A stretch of DNA of 64,000 nt from positions 1 through 64,000 of the forward strand of contig JAAXWO010000012.1 in assembly GCA_013334965.1 (NCBI GenBank), in the 5' to 3' direction. Under the pieces are notes generated by a model. It had not been told where the DNA came from, made no database searches, and saw only the letters and a program-made list of their open reading frames with translations. This document shows positions 46,927-57,140 of this stretch, piece by piece. Both the position numbers and the translations under genes were made by a program. Position 1 is the stretch's first letter, and each line of letters opens with the position of its first letter. Source of the stretch: Chlorobiaceae bacterium. Lineage in GTDB: Bacteria > Bacteroidota > Chlorobiia > Chlorobiales > Chlorobiaceae.

Positions 46927-47122
46927 TCGGTTGGTTCAAGATAATCATTACCGGAATACCATGTTTTAATGGATTGCCATTCCGGTCGATCAGGAGATTT
47001 CCTGACCGGTCATTCCTGGTTGTCCGACCTCTGCGCCAAACCAGATTTTGATGCGACATAAATTATTGCAATAATACGGTGTGAACCCCTATTCATGATA
47101 ACCTGAACATAACAAGATCGCA

Positions 47123-47926
47123 ATGACAAGCAGCTTCTTCAGGATTCTGCTCCTGACCCTTTTATCCCTGTCGACAATGATGTCGGGATGCAGTGAGCGC
47201 CCTCACGCCATCGAGAAAATGGATGACGCCCGATATGCCAAGATCGGCATCATGACCGGCACAACCGGTGAGATTATCGCCAAAAACAGGTTTCCCCAGG
47301 CCGATTTGAAGCACTTTGACGACGTCATGGATGCGTTTATGGCCCTCAAATCTGGTAAGATCGACGGGATTGTCACTACATACCTGACGGCGAACCAGCT
47401 CTGCAAGAAGAACGCCGATGTCCATTTCCTGAGCGAAGACCTTATCAGGGAGAGTGTTTCCGTTGCTGTTAGAAAAGGGAATACCGAGCTTCTTCAGGCA
47501 GCCGACGCCCTGATCGACGAGCTGAACGCCGACGGTACGATTGCCGAAATGCGCAAACGCTGGTATGACAATACGACGGGCGATTACCAGGAGCCTGAGT
47601 ACGCATTGCCTGACTCGGGTGAGCCACTGAAAATCGGCGTCAGCGCGACACGCGAACCGATGAGCTTTGTCGACAAAAACGGCAGGGTGACCGGATTTGA
47701 CGGAGAACTTGCCCGGCGGTTTGCCGCAAAACTCAACAGGCCGGTAACATTTCATGACATGAAGTTCATGGCCTTGATTCCCGCCCTCGAGTCCGGCAAG
47801 GTCGATGCCGTCATCACCGGCATCTCTGAAACCGATGAGCGGAAAAAGCGGGTTGATTTCAGCAAGCCATATTTCTACATGGCACAGGTCCTGCTGGTGA
47901 AGAAGGCGGGATCAACCTCACATTAA
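47123..47926 (+). CDS. Family 3 solute-binding lipoprotein with swapped lobe order (apparent circular permutation)
   Basis: A 267-residue secreted lipoprotein (hydrophobic signal, lipid site Cys23 in MSGCSE). Both halves match the SBP_bac_3 family of amino-acid binding proteins, but in reverse order. Residues 37-150 (KIGIMTGTTGE through ELNADGTIAEMRKRW) correspond to the second half of normal members. Residues 168-260 (LKIGVSATREPMSF, GFDGELARRFAAKL, ERKKRVDFSKPY, VLLVKK) correspond to the first half. The break falls at the hinge. No further second-half sequence follows the stop, and no ABC permease is adjacent. Ligand unknown. Confidence 0.8.
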   Translation: MTSSFFRILLLTLLSLSTMMSGCSERPHAIEKMDDARYAKIGIMTGTTGEIIAKNRFPQADLKHFDDVMDAFMALKSGKIDGIVTTYLTANQLCKKNADVHFLSEDLIRESVSVAVRKGNTELLQAADALIDELNADGTIAEMRKRWYDNTTGDYQEPEYALPDSGEPLKIGVSATREPMSFVDKNGRVTGFDGELARRFAAKLNRPVTFHDMKFMALIPALESGKVDAVITGISETDERKKRVDFSKPYFYMAQVLLVKKAGSTSH

Positions 47927-48077
47927 CAGCAGGCCAAGTCAGCCAAAATTCTGGTCATCCTGAATCTGACGCGGTTGGGACAGAAGGGTAAAGGAGGTCT
48001 CATCCGCCATGAGGTTAAGGTCAGTGTGTCATATGAGGAACGTTTCCTGAGTCCCTTAAGTCCAGGTTTCTGATCGG

Positions 48078-49502
48078 TTATTTCCATCCGCCTCCCAATG
48101 CTTTATAAAGGTTGACCAGGTTTGCCAGGCTTTGCTGATGGACCAGAATTTCGTTCTGTTGGGCTGCGAAGTAGGAGCGTTGGGCATCCAGCAGGGTAAG
48201 GTAGCTGTCGGTTCCCTGGTCGTAACGGGCTTTGGAGATCGTATAGGCGCTTTCGCTGGCTTTGACAAGGGCCTGCTGCGCGTTTAACTGATCGGTGTAG
48301 GTGAGGCGAGCCACCAGCGCATCCGCAACTTCCCGGAAGGCGTTCTGGATGCTTTTCTCGTATTTGGCAGCGGCAATCTCCCGGTTGGTTTTTGCCAGGT
48401 TGAGGTTGGACCATAGGCGTTCTCCCTGGAAGATCGGCAGCACTACCTGGGGCGCGAAGCTCCAGGCGCCTCCTGATCCGGCCAGAAACAGGCTGGAGAG
48501 GCTGTCGCTGGCAAAACCGGCAGATCCGGTAAGGCTGATGATGGGGAAGAACGCTGCACGTGCCGCCCCGATATTGGCGTTTTCACCTTTCAGGACATAT
48601 TCTGCCTGGCGGACATCCGGACGGTCAAGCAAAACCGTGGATGGAACACCCTCAGGAAGTGTCTCCATTACGGAAACAGAACCGAGGCTTTCCGGCTTGA
48701 GGAGCTCCGGATCGATCTCCTTTCCCACCAGAAGGGTAAGGGCATTTTTGTCCTGTTCCACCTGGCGCTGATATTGGGCGCGGTTTGCCCTTGCGGTTTC
48801 AACCTGGGTGGCGGCTTGTGACACATCCAGCTGGGACCTGGCTCCCAAATCATAGCTGCGCTTGATGAGGTCGTAGGAGTCAAGCTGGGTTTTGAGCGTG
48901 CTTTCGGTCAGTTGAAGCAGTTCGACATCGGCAAGATAGGTCAGGTAGGCGTTGGCAACTTCAGCGACCAAGGTGGTCTGGGCGGCTCTGCGCCCCTCTG
49001 CCGTGGCCAGGTACTGGTTTATCGCCCGGTTGCCGAGGCTGCGTACGCGGCCGAAAAGATCCAGCTCATAAGCTGTGATACCGATGTTGGCGCCATAGAC
49101 AGAGGTGATTTCAGGATGTCCCGTCGTACTGGAGTTTTCCGATGAGCGTTGGCGCAAAGCGCTGCCCGATGCGTTTATCGAAGGCAGAAGATCTGATCGC
49201 TGTATGCGGTAAGAGGCGCGGGCAGCTTCAATGTTGAGCGTCGCCACCCTCAGGTCGCGGTTATTGGCCAGCGAGCTTTCAATCAGGCTTTGAAGCTTTG
49301 GGGATTTGAACATGTTCCGCCAACCGATATCGGCAACATGCGGTTGTTCTGCAGTTTGGGCAGCGGTTACAGGGGCGATTCCCGAAGATGCCGGCCACTG
49401 TGCAGCAACAGGCGCGATTGGCTGATCGTAGCGCGGAGCCATGGAACATGCCGTCAGCGTGCCGGCAGCCAGAAACAGGGGGAGCAGCTGCTTAGTGGTC
49501 AT
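48078..49502 (-). CDS. RND efflux outer membrane lipoprotein (OprM/NodT family)
   Basis: The outer-membrane exit duct of a tripartite pump. About 474 residues with a lipoprotein signal (TLTACSMAP) and two OEP repeat halves of long helices and barrel strands. ATG at 49502 (MTTKQLL) follows AAGGATTCGAAC and is favoured over the ATG at 49520. It overlaps the end of the inner-membrane pump gene by 11 bases and is the last gene of a tetR-acrA-acrB-oprM operon. Confidence 0.9.
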   Translation of the reverse strand: MTTKQLLPLFLAAGTLTACSMAPRYDQPIAPVAAQWPASSGIAPVTAAQTAEQPHVADIGWRNMFKSPKLQSLIESSLANNRDLRVATLNIEAARASYRIQRSDLLPSINASGSALRQRSSENSSTTGHPEITSVYGANIGITAYELDLFGRVRSLGNRAINQYLATAEGRRAAQTTLVAEVANAYLTYLADVELLQLTESTLKTQLDSYDLIKRSYDLGARSQLDVSQAATQVETARANRAQYQRQVEQDKNALTLLVGKEIDPELLKPESLGSVSVMETLPEGVPSTVLLDRPDVRQAEYVLKGENANIGAARAAFFPIISLTGSAGFASDSLSSLFLAGSGGAWSFAPQVVLPIFQGERLWSNLNLAKTNREIAAAKYEKSIQNAFREVADALVARLTYTDQLNAQQALVKASESAYTISKARYDQGTDSYLTLLDAQRSYFAAQQNEILVHQQSLANLVNLYKALGGGWK

Positions 49503-52500
49503 GTTCGAATCCTTTTTCATTTTTTATTATGTCTGTTTCAGGTACAGGTTTTTTGGCGAAGCGACCCTGCACGAGGATATAAAAAAGCGGCACGAAAAAG
49601 ATCGCCAGAAGCGTCCCGGATAACATCCCGCCGATCACGCCGATGCCGATGGCGTTCTGGCTTGCCGAGCCTGCGCCGGAGGAGAGCGCAAGCGGGGTAA
49701 CTCCAAGAATGAAGGCCATCGAGGTCATGACAATCGGTCGCAGACGTCGTCCTGCTGCCGTTAAGGCGGCTTCTTTCAGGTTCATCCCGTTTTCGTAGAG
49801 CGATTTTGCGAACTCAACGATGAGGATGGCGTTTTTTGCCGTCAACCCGACCGTGGTCAGAAGTCCTACCTTGAAGTAGACGTCGTTGGAAAGACCGGCA
49901 AGGAAGGTTGCCAGCACTGCACCCAGAACGCCGAGAGGAACCACCAGCATGACGGCAAGCGGCACGCTCCAGCTTTCGTAAAGGGCCGCAAGGCACAAGA
50001 AGACGAAGAGCAGTGACAGCGTGTACAGCATCAGGGTTTGCTGACCTGCAGCGCGCTCTTCGTAGGAAAGGCCGGTCCACTCAATTCTGAAGCCTTCAGG
50101 CAGTTTTGACGCCAATTCTGTCATTTTGGCCATCGCGTCGCCTGAACTTACGCCGGGCGACGGGGCTCCCTGGATATTCATCGACGAAACCCCGTTAAAG
50201 CGCTCAAGTTTGGACGACCCGAAGCTCCAGCGACCGGTAGAGAATGCCGAAAAGGGAACCATTTCGCCACCGGCATTACGAACGTGCCAGATGTTCACAT
50301 CGGCAGGGTTCATGCGGTAGGGAGCGTCGCTCTGCATGAACACTTTCTTGATTCGTCCTTCATGAAGGAAATCATTGACGTAGGCCGAACCCCAGGCAGT
50401 TTGAAGCGTGGTATTGATGTCTGCTATGGATACGCCAAGGGCGCTGGCTTTCTCATGGTCAATGTCCACCTTGTATTGAGGCACATCTTCAAGGCCGTTG
50501 GGTCGCACGCCGCTTAAGGCGGGGCTTTTAGAGGCCATGCCCAGCAACTGGTTTCGGGCGGCCATCAGGGCTTCGTGTCCTTTGCCGTTACGATCGAGAA
50601 GCTGGAGGTCAAAGCCGGAAGAGTTGCCAAGTTCCATCACGGCAGGTGGGAAAAATGCAAAGATCATGGCGTCTTTAACGCTTGAGAGGGCGCCCATGGT
50701 GCGTCCGGCTATCGATGCGACATCCTGTCCCTTGTCTTTACGGGCGCTCCAGTCTTTGAGCTGTACGAACCCCATGGCGGAGTTTTGACCCTGTCCGGCA
50801 AAACTGAAACCGATTACACTGAAGATGCTTTCAACCGACTTTTTTTCCTTTACGAGAAGGTAATCCTCCATTGCCTTAACGCTTTCAAGCGTACGCTCCT
50901 TGGTCGCCCCGGATGGGGTTGAAACCTGGACGAACATGAAGCCCTGGTCTTCATCCGGCAGGAAGGAGGTAGGGATTCGCATGAATACGAGGCTCATCAG
51001 CACGATGGCCAGCGAGAACGCAATCATCGATCTGCCGACTTTTCCGGTCATGATTCCTGCTCCGCTTACATAACTGTCGCGGCTTCGGTTGAATAATTTG
51101 TTGAACCAGGCGAAGAAACGTCCGAGCTTCCCGTTGCCATGCATGTGCTCATCCTTCTTCAGCGGTTTGAGGATGCTCGCGCACAGGGCCGGTGTCAAAA
51201 TCAGGGCAACCAGCACAGAGAGAAGCATGGCTGAGACGATGGTGATGGAGAACTGACGGTAAATGGTCCCGGTCGAGCCTTTAAAGAAGGCCATCGGTAC
51301 GAATACCGCTGAAAGAACCAGGGCAATTCCTATCAGGGCGCTGGAAATCTGCTTCATGGATTTTCGTGTGGCTTCCACGGGAGAGAGTTTTTCCTCCTCC
51401 ATAATGCGCTCGACGTTTTCAACAACGACAATGGCGTCATCCACCAGCAAGCCGATGGCAAGGACCATGGCGAACATGCTGAGGGTGTTGATCGAGTAGC
51501 CGAAGGCTGCCAATACCCCGAATGTTCCCAACAGCACGACGGGCACCGCGATTGTGGGAACCAGAGTCGCGCGGAAGTTCTGAAGGAACAGGAACATGAC
51601 GAGGAATACCAGGATAATGGCTTCGATCAAGGTGTGGACAACTCCTTCGATCGATGTTTTCACAAACGGGGTCGTATCAAACGGGTAAACGACTTGAACT
51701 CCGGGGGGCAGCAACGTCTTGAGTTCTTCCATCTTGGCTTTCACCAGCTCTGCGGTTTTCAGTGCATTGGCCCCGGTTGCCAGGCTGATGGCCAGGCCTG
51801 ATGCGGGTTTGCCGTTGAAGCGCGTCGTCATGTCATAGTTTTGAACTCCCAGTTCGATGCGGGCTACATCCTTAAGGCGAACCTGAGAACCGTCGGCATT
51901 GACCTTCAGCATGATTTTCTCGAAATCGGCAACGCTCTTCAGTCGGGATTGGGCCGTAATGGTGGCGTTGAGCTGCTGTCCGGGAACGGAGGGAGTTCCC
52001 CCCAGTTGACCTGCAGAAACGTCGGCGTTCTGGGCGCTGATTGCCGCCTGCACCTCGGTGGTGGTGAGGTTGAAACTGGCCAGCCTGTGGGGATCAAGCC
52101 AGATGCGCATGGAATAAGGCTGTCCGAACACCTGGATGTTTCCGACGCCGGGGACGCGACTTAACGGATCAAGAACCTTTGAGTTGAGGAAATCATTCAT
52201 GGCGAATTCATCGACCGTGCCATTGGCCGAGTAGACGCCGACAACCATCAGGAATCCGGTTTCCCCCTTGGTGACGCGGACCCCTTGTTGCTGGACTTGC
52301 TGGGGCAGATTCGACATTATGGCCTGCAACTTGTTCTGGACCTGGACCTGGGCAATATCGGGGTTGGCTTCCGGTTCGAATGTCACAGTCAGGGAGACAT
52401 TTCCGTTGGAATCGCTGTTGGCGTTGAAATAACGGAGGTGATCGATGCCGGTCAGCGCCTGCTCGATAACCTGGGTTACGCTGTTTTCGACCGCTTCTGC

Positions 52501-52659
52501 AGAGGCTCCAGGATATGAGGCGTTAATATTGATGGTCGGTGCCGCGATCCGCGGATACTGTTCAATCGGCAGGGTCTGGATGGCAATAACGCCTGCGAGC
52601 ATTATGCAGATGGAAATCACCCATGCAAAAACCGGGCGGTTTATGAAAAATCCGGACAT
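49492..52659 (-). CDS. RND multidrug efflux pump, AcrB/MexB type
   Basis: A 1055-residue inner-membrane proton-driven drug exporter of the HAE1 family. It has twelve predicted transmembrane segments and two large periplasmic domains. The proton-relay pair is in [16 protein letters not shown] (about 405-410). It starts [17 protein letters not shown]. Neighbours encode the fusion protein and outer-membrane duct, so the whole pump is encoded here. Substrates cannot be predicted from sequence; hydrophobic drugs, dyes and detergents are typical. Confidence 0.95.
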   Translation of the reverse strand: MSGFFINRPVFAWVISICIMLAGVIAIQTLPIEQYPRIAAPTININASYPGASAEAVENSVTQVIEQALTGIDHLRYFNANSDSNGNVSLTVTFEPEANPDIAQVQVQNKLQAIMSNLPQQVQQQGVRVTKGETGFLMVVGVYSANGTVDEFAMNDFLNSKVLDPLSRVPGVGNIQVFGQPYSMRIWLDPHRLASFNLTTTEVQAAISAQNADVSAGQLGGTPSVPGQQLNATITAQSRLKSVADFEKIMLKVNADGSQVRLKDVARIELGVQNYDMTTRFNGKPASGLAISLATGANALKTAELVKAKMEELKTLLPPGVQVVYPFDTTPFVKTSIEGVVHTLIEAIILVFLVMFLFLQNFRATLVPTIAVPVVLLGTFGVLAAFGYSINTLSMFAMVLAIGLLVDDAIVVVENVERIMEEEKLSPVEATRKSMKQISSALIGIALVLSAVFVPMAFFKGSTGTIYRQFSITIVSAMLLSVLVALILTPALCASILKPLKKDEHMHGNGKLGRFFAWFNKLFNRSRDSYVSGAGIMTGKVGRSMIAFSLAIVLMSLVFMRIPTSFLPDEDQGFMFVQVSTPSGATKERTLESVKAMEDYLLVKEKKSVESIFSVIGFSFAGQGQNSAMGFVQLKDWSARKDKGQDVASIAGRTMGALSSVKDAMIFAFFPPAVMELGNSSGFDLQLLDRNGKGHEALMAARNQLLGMASKSPALSGVRPNGLEDVPQYKVDIDHEKASALGVSIADINTTLQTAWGSAYVNDFLHEGRIKKVFMQSDAPYRMNPADVNIWHVRNAGGEMVPFSAFSTGRWSFGSSKLERFNGVSSMNIQGAPSPGVSSGDAMAKMTELASKLPEGFRIEWTGLSYEERAAGQQTLMLYTLSLLFVFLCLAALYESWSVPLAVMLVVPLGVLGAVLATFLAGLSNDVYFKVGLLTTVGLTAKNAILIVEFAKSLYENGMNLKEAALTAAGRRLRPIVMTSMAFILGVTPLALSSGAGSASQNAIGIGVIGGMLSGTLLAIFFVPLFYILVQGRFAKKPVPETDIIKNEKGFEHDH

Positions 52660-52686
52660 GAGATTGTTTTCTTGTAATGAATGGGA

Positions 52687-53841
52687 TTATTTGGCCGGAA
52701 TGGGTTTGTTGCCTGCCTCGACGCTTTTGACCGCCATGCCCGGTTGAATTTTCATGATTCCTTCCAAAACCACCTTTTCACCGGCCTTGAGTCCGTTGCT
52801 GACAATCCATTTGTCGCCGACTATTTCTGACACGGTGATCGGTCTGGGATTCACCTTGCCGTCAGTTCCGACGACCCAGACTGAAACCGATCCGTCAGCC
52901 TGACGGGTTACGGATTTCTGGGATACAAGAATGGCCTGATCGTCTTTCCATTGCTCCAGTCTGGCATGGACAAACATGCCCGGAAGAATCTCGTGGTTGA
53001 CGTTGGGGAATAACAGACGCAGCAGGACGGTTCCGGTGGTCGGATTGACCGTCACATCCGAGAACTTCAGCTTGCCTGGCTCGCCAAAGGGTTTTCCGTC
53101 GACCAGAAGCTGGACTGAAGCTGCCGTATCAGCTGAATTCCTGACCTTTTGATCCTGCTGGATCCTGCGCAACTGGATCATTTCCGCACTCGATTGGGAA
53201 ACGTCCACATAGATGGAATCAAGCTGTTGAACAACCGCCAATGCCACACTCTGGTTGGCATTGACCAGGGCTCCTTCCGTAACCTTGGTTTCCCCTATGC
53301 GGCCGGAAATCGGCGCCATGACTTTGGTGTAGTCAAGGTTGATTTTCGCAGTTGAAACTTCGGCCTTCGCGATAGCGACGTCGGCATGGGCCTGGGCAAG
53401 GCTTGCCGTCGCGTCGTCAAACTCCTGCTTGCTGATGCCGCCGATTTTGACCAGTTCCCCGTATCGGGAGGCCTTGGCCTCAATTGACTTGACGTTGGCT
53501 TCAGCCTTGTTGAGGTTCGCACGGGCACTGTTCAACGCAGCAAGATAGGGGGCGGAGTCAATCTGGTAAAGTTGTTGGCCCTGCTTTACCATGCTGCCTT
53601 CCTCAAAGAAGCGCCGGGTAATGATGCCGCTGACCTGCGGGCGGATTTCTGCCACACGAAAGGCCGAGGTCCGGCCGGGAAGATCTTTTGTCAGAACCAC
53701 CGGTTCGGTCTTCATGGTTACTACGCTGACCTCGGGTTTTCCGCCCATATCCTGACGGTTACCTGTCGGTCCCTTTGGCCACAGGAACCATCCCGCAACC
53801 ACTGCGACCAGAACGACGGCGATGATGTAAGTCCTTTTCAT
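52687..53841 (-). CDS. RND efflux membrane fusion protein, AcrA/MexA type
   Basis: A 384-residue periplasmic adaptor linking the pump to the outer-membrane duct. It has an N-terminal hydrophobic segment (YIIAVVLVAVVAGWFLW), with no lipobox Cys, then a split lipoyl domain around a coiled-coil hairpin (about 95-165), a barrel domain, and the end KSVEAGNKPI. Tethering is by the membrane segment or a cleaved signal. It lies 27 bases upstream of the pump gene and 35 bases downstream of tetR. Confidence 0.93.
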   Translation of the reverse strand: MKRTYIIAVVLVAVVAGWFLWPKGPTGNRQDMGGKPEVSVVTMKTEPVVLTKDLPGRTSAFRVAEIRPQVSGIITRRFFEEGSMVKQGQQLYQIDSAPYLAALNSARANLNKAEANVKSIEAKASRYGELVKIGGISKQEFDDATASLAQAHADVAIAKAEVSTAKINLDYTKVMAPISGRIGETKVTEGALVNANQSVALAVVQQLDSIYVDVSQSSAEMIQLRRIQQDQKVRNSADTAASVQLLVDGKPFGEPGKLKFSDVTVNPTTGTVLLRLLFPNVNHEILPGMFVHARLEQWKDDQAILVSQKSVTRQADGSVSVWVVGTDGKVNPRPITVSEIVGDKWIVSNGLKAGEKVVLEGIMKIQPGMAVKSVEAGNKPIPAK

Positions 53842-53876
53842 GATACAACCAATGCTTTATGCGAGTTAATAATAAT

Positions 53877-54437
53877 TCACGTTTGACTGTCTGGATAACT
53901 TGAGTACATGGTCCTGATTGAATCCAGAAACGACAGGCGTTTCTCGGCTGGCCAGTTGATGAGGCCGAACCATTCATGGAAACTGAATCCTAGCAGGGCA
54001 AAAAAGGCCAGATATGCCGTCTGACTCTTGTCTGCACTGCCAATGGCCCTCAGGTCCTGATCCACCCACTCCTGTATTTTTCGCTGCAGCGCCGCGTCGC
54101 TTGACATCGATGCAGAGACAGCCATTGCGACAGCTTTTTCAATATCATCCGGAACATGCTCGGCCATTTTGATGCGGGCGAAAAGCTCCGGATGGGGAGT
54201 ATCGGCACACTCCTGGACAAGAGTTTCGATCTGCTCTGAATCCCGTTGAAACTGGCGGTCGATCAGTGCCTCAAGGAGGGCTGCCTTTGATTTGAAATCA
54301 TACACGACGCGGGTCTTGCTTATACCGGCCTCTTTGGCCACGGCATCGATGGAAAGTCGTGCCGATCCAAGCTTGACGACAACGCGTTCAGTGGCATCCA
54401 GGATTTCTGAGCAGGTGACTTTTTTGGTTCTGGCCAT
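53877..54437 (-). CDS. TetR-family repressor of the efflux operon
   Basis: A 186-residue regulator with an N-terminal helix-turn-helix (about 8-55: LSIDAVAKEAGISKTRVVY) and a helical ligand-binding domain. It is the first gene of the efflux operon. A perfect 16-base palindrome overlapping its promoter is the likely operator, so it probably represses itself together with acrA-acrB-oprM, released by a pump substrate. ATG at 54437 has AAAGGAG upstream. Confidence 0.92.
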   Translation of the reverse strand: MARTKKVTCSEILDATERVVVKLGSARLSIDAVAKEAGISKTRVVYDFKSKAALLEALIDRQFQRDSEQIETLVQECADTPHPELFARIKMAEHVPDDIEKAVAMAVSASMSSDAALQRKIQEWVDQDLRAIGSADKSQTAYLAFFALLGFSFHEWFGLINWPAEKRLSFLDSIRTMYSSYPDSQT

Positions 54438-54466
54438 GATGGTTAACTCCTTTAGAAGTTCGTACC

Positions 54467-54495
54467 TATTTAAGAACGATCGTTCTTTTATGCAA
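54467..54495 (-). promoter_or_regulatory. Promoter of the tetR-efflux operon
   Basis: On the leftward strand, TTGCAT (54490-54495) and TAAATA (54467-54472) are spaced by exactly 17 bases. The operator palindrome fills that spacer. It lies about 30 bases before the tetR start. Confidence 0.65.
54472..54487. promoter_or_regulatory. Palindromic operator (TetR-family)
   Basis: AAGAACGATCGTTCTT is a perfect 16-base palindrome lying in the -10/-35 spacer of the operon promoter. Location and symmetry fit a TetR dimer site; binding is inferred. Confidence 0.75.
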
Positions 54496-55335
54496 GTATT
54501 TTTATTTTTTTTTGCTTAAAAAGGGAGGTGGATTCGGAGTGAGGTGAAAAGGCAATGCAAGTGATTCAGGAAGAGTCGTGAAGGAGGGATGCGCTGAGGG
54601 AAGTGAAGAGGGGGGCTGGTACATTCAAATGCACCATCGCAAAGGCACAACAAAAAGAGGTACAAGCCGGAAGCTGAAGGTCATTCAGTTATATGGCGCC
54701 CCAGAGATTAGAACAAAGCAGGGTTACGATTACAGGAGGACATTGGGTATCAATACTTGTAATTATGGCAGCTCCTGTCATTTCAGATCCGAAGGGTCAG
54801 ATGGGAAATTCATGGTGTTCACACTGACCGCTGGCCAGGAATGCCTGAATACCCACCGGCCTTTCAGGTATAAATCTGGATAAGCTTATATCGTCTACAT
54901 GAAGAGGTTTTCTGATCGTCGAGATGATAAAGCCATTTTGTATTGCCGAGGGCATCTGTTTGCAGTAGAGTATTTAAATAGATGACCCCTCAATCCATAA
55001 TTATCCTGCCAGCTGATAATGTGCTATTTCCCTGGCTGTAACTCGGAATTTGAATAAAAGAATTGCCAAGCTCGATCTTGGCATTCCCGGTTTAAGTAAT
55101 TCTGATATTTGTATTTGAGACAGAGTATGGATTAAATGATCCGAAGGGAACGGTGGTATTATCAGGTAGAGCAGAGGAGGCAATTATTTTAATTAGAGGC
55201 AGTATGGAAAAACTATCTGATAAATAATTTAAACAATGGGTGGATTTAATTGGCAGAAAATCATTTTTAGTTCTAAATACATAAGAGCCATACATTTACA
55301 TGATGGCCCTTAATATGGAATTGAAATTTCTGGTA
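54488..55335. other. Gene-poor spacer with a decayed tRNA-Arg region copy
   Basis: About 850 bases without a believable gene. A 101-codon frame at 54578-54883 covers the degenerate repeat and shows no domain, so it is not called. From about 54950 the sequence becomes AT-rich. A decayed copy of the tRNA-Arg 3' region lies at 54647-54714. Confidence 0.5.
54647..54714. repeat. Decayed direct repeat of the tRNA-Arg 3' end and terminator
   Basis: This 68-base stretch aligns to 56716-56787 with about four in five bases matching, sharing TACAAGCCGGAA, GTCATT and GAGATT-GAAC. The intact copy is the tRNA-Arg terminator plus the last ~20 bases of the tRNA. Direct repeats of a tRNA 3' end are what integration of a mobile element leaves behind. 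The divergence means an old event. Confidence 0.6.
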
Positions 55336-55710
55336 TTAACTGAAAAGGGGGATTTTATTCGGATTCTCCTTGACGGCTTTTTCTTTGGGATTGGAATCGG
55401 TATTTCTGATCCGGTATTGCTCAATATCTCCGCCAGCATCAAGAATTTGTTTTACCCACTTAGGTTTAGGCCCTTTGCCTCCGCCCCAGGTTTCAGATTC
55501 GCTTTTACGATATTTAATGACTGATGGGGCTTTTACTGCTTTAGGTTGATTTGTTAAAGCACTCCCCTGAAGATCGTCTACAGTTATTTCATACTCAGCC
55601 ATCTTGGCTTTAATCTCCTTAATCACCCCTTTTTTTGCAGCCGCTTTTCGGGCATCTATCTGTTTTTGAAGAGCCGCAATATCAGCCTGAAGCTCAGCAA
55701 TGGTTTTCAT
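55336..55710 (-). CDS. H-NS-like nucleoid protein
   Basis: A 124-residue protein like proteobacterial H-NS (Bv3F/BpH3 type). Residues 1-48 form a coiled-coil oligomerisation region (LQADIAALQKQIDARKAA, MAEYEITVDDL). The DNA-binding motif is at 74-85 (TWGGGKGPKPKW), matching TW-G-GR-P-W with Lys in place of the usual Arg. The C-terminal tail is longer than usual and Lys/Asn-rich. H-NS proteins bind AT-rich, often foreign DNA, and this gene sits in an AT-rich island. It may have come with the element. Confidence 0.8.
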   Translation of the reverse strand: MKTIAELQADIAALQKQIDARKAAAKKGVIKEIKAKMAEYEITVDDLQGSALTNQPKAVKAPSVIKYRKSESETWGGGKGPKPKWVKQILDAGGDIEQYRIRNTDSNPKEKAVKENPNKIPLFS

Positions 55711-56763
55711 ATTGAATCATAAATAGTATTGGCAAAACATCATTAGTGGTAATTTAAATAAAAATTCGAACAGGCAAAATTAATCATATTATTACAATCT
55801 CTATGTGTAGGCATGACCTTGAGATGTCAAGATGAATACTCCAATGGATATTAATTATCCGAATAATTTTCAATGGTTTGATTAATTAATTTCTATTTGC
55901 CGTCATATTATTAAATCTGAAATGTGTATCCGGTAAATTGAACTTTTCGTGGATACTTATTTCAAGGATAATCAGTGATCAGGTATTAGAGTCGTAATTG
56001 ATCGAAGAGAGTGGGGTGTTATTAATTATCAGCAGGATTATTGTATTGATTGTCGCTGAGAGTTTGGCGGATGGCTTATTCGAAACGCTATTATATATTC
56101 ATTTTGTTTGTATTTAGTCTCTAATTATTTTTATTCGATTTGTAATTATTTACTTGTGCTTATGTTTCTGATCAGATAATGGTATTTGGATCAGGTTAAC
56201 TTTTGCGTATGCTTATAAGTATTTAAATTATAATATCATGGAGTTGTGTCTTTTTTGCGTAGTATAATTAATCTTATTCGTGAGTTAATTATTTTGGTAT
56301 TTGATTATAGGGTTTTGGATAATTAATTTTAAAAGAATTATAATTGAGGCTGAATCGTAAAGATGCTATTCAATAATCTATAGAAGTATTATAAGCAGTA
56401 TTACAAATTAAAACCATATTCGAAAGAGCATTTATTAAATAGATATGGGCTTTTCTTAAGCCCTGTTTTTGTATTAATATGCTAATTCATTTGAATTGCG
56501 GATAGATCGATAATGATATAATGAATTTGTGATCTTTCGGATTTGAGATGTAGCTGGATTACATAATTGATTATACATGAGCATATCGCGTCATGTCAGC
56601 GGATGGCCTCAACAGGTAAGTAATGCAGATACAGGCATTCACGAAGTAATCAGGATGAGGTCGCGTGAAGAGGGGAGGAGTGGGATGGAGGATATTGTGC
56701 ACCTGCTAGAGGCATAAAACAAAAAAGACCTACAAGCCGGAACCTGTAAGTCATTATGTTTTA
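55711..56763. other. AT-rich gene desert next to the H-NS-like gene
   Basis: About 1050 bases of markedly AT-rich sequence (frequent AATTATT, TAATTA words) with no believable gene, RNA or strong repeat. It may be decayed mobile DNA or a silenced region bound by the H-NS-like protein. The tRNA-Arg terminator is at the right edge (about 56722-56755). Confidence 0.55.
56722..56755 (-). terminator. Terminator of the tRNA-Arg
   Basis: A stem of ACCTACAAG (56728-56736) with CCTGTAAGT (56743-56751), using G:U pairs and a short loop, followed in the leftward direction by a run of T (A run at 56719-56726 on the + strand). Confidence 0.6.
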
Positions 56764-56766
56764 TGG

Positions 56767-56840
56767 TGCACCCGAAGAGATTCGAACTCCTAACCTTCTG
56801 ATCCGTAGTCAGATGCTCTATCCAGTTGAGCTACGGGTGC
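56767..56840 (-). tRNA. tRNA-Arg(ACG)
   Basis: The 74-base cloverleaf starts GCACCCGTAGCTCAACTGG. Anticodon loop CTACGGA gives anticodon ACG (read as ICG). The T-arm has AGTTCGAATC. CCA is encoded at 56764-56766. It is the last gene of a three-tRNA leftward cluster and the apparent attachment site of the AT-rich island. Confidence 0.95.
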
Positions 56841-56878
56841 AAATTGCAGGCATCTTGTAAACGAGATACCTGTCAATG

Positions 56879-56952
56879 TAGCGTGTACGGGATTCGAACC
56901 CGTGATCTTCGCCTTGAGAGGGCGATGTCCTGGGCCACTAGACGAACACGCC
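56879..56952 (-). tRNA. tRNA-Glu(CTC)
   Basis: The cloverleaf starts GGCGTGTTCGTCTAGTGG. The anticodon stem CGCC/GGCG holds loop CTCTCAA with anticodon CTC, and the T-arm has GGGTTCGAATCCC. The acceptor closes with one G:U pair. CCA is not encoded. Confidence 0.9.
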
Positions 56953-56982
56953 ATTAAATCAATACTGTACTCCCTCTGTTGG

Positions 56983-57056
56983 TGGGCCCTGTAGGACTTG
57001 AACCTACGACCCAGCGATTATGAGTCGCTTGCTCTGACCAACTGAGCTAAGGGCCC
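56983..57056 (-). tRNA. tRNA with anticodon CAT, probably tRNA-Ile2 (lysidine type) or elongator Met
   Basis: The cloverleaf starts GGGCCCTTAGCTCAGTTGG, anticodon loop CTCATAA (anticodon CAT), T-arm GGTTCAAGTCC. CCA is encoded at 56980-56982. The acceptor and anticodon stem GCGA..TCGC resemble the AUA-reading tRNA-Ile2, whose C34 becomes lysidine by TilS, more than elongator Met as I recall them. It is not an initiator (normal first base pair). Confidence 0.9.
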
Positions 57057-57140
57057 TCTTAGCCTTGCTTTAGAGTGGGATTAATATAGCGCTTTGAACC
57101 AATAATCCAAAAAGAATCATCGCATTTTGTCAGCCTATTT

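Noticed and set aside
54578-54883. A 101-codon rightward frame after the tetR region
   Set aside because: It runs over the decayed tRNA-Arg repeat and shows no domain or family character.
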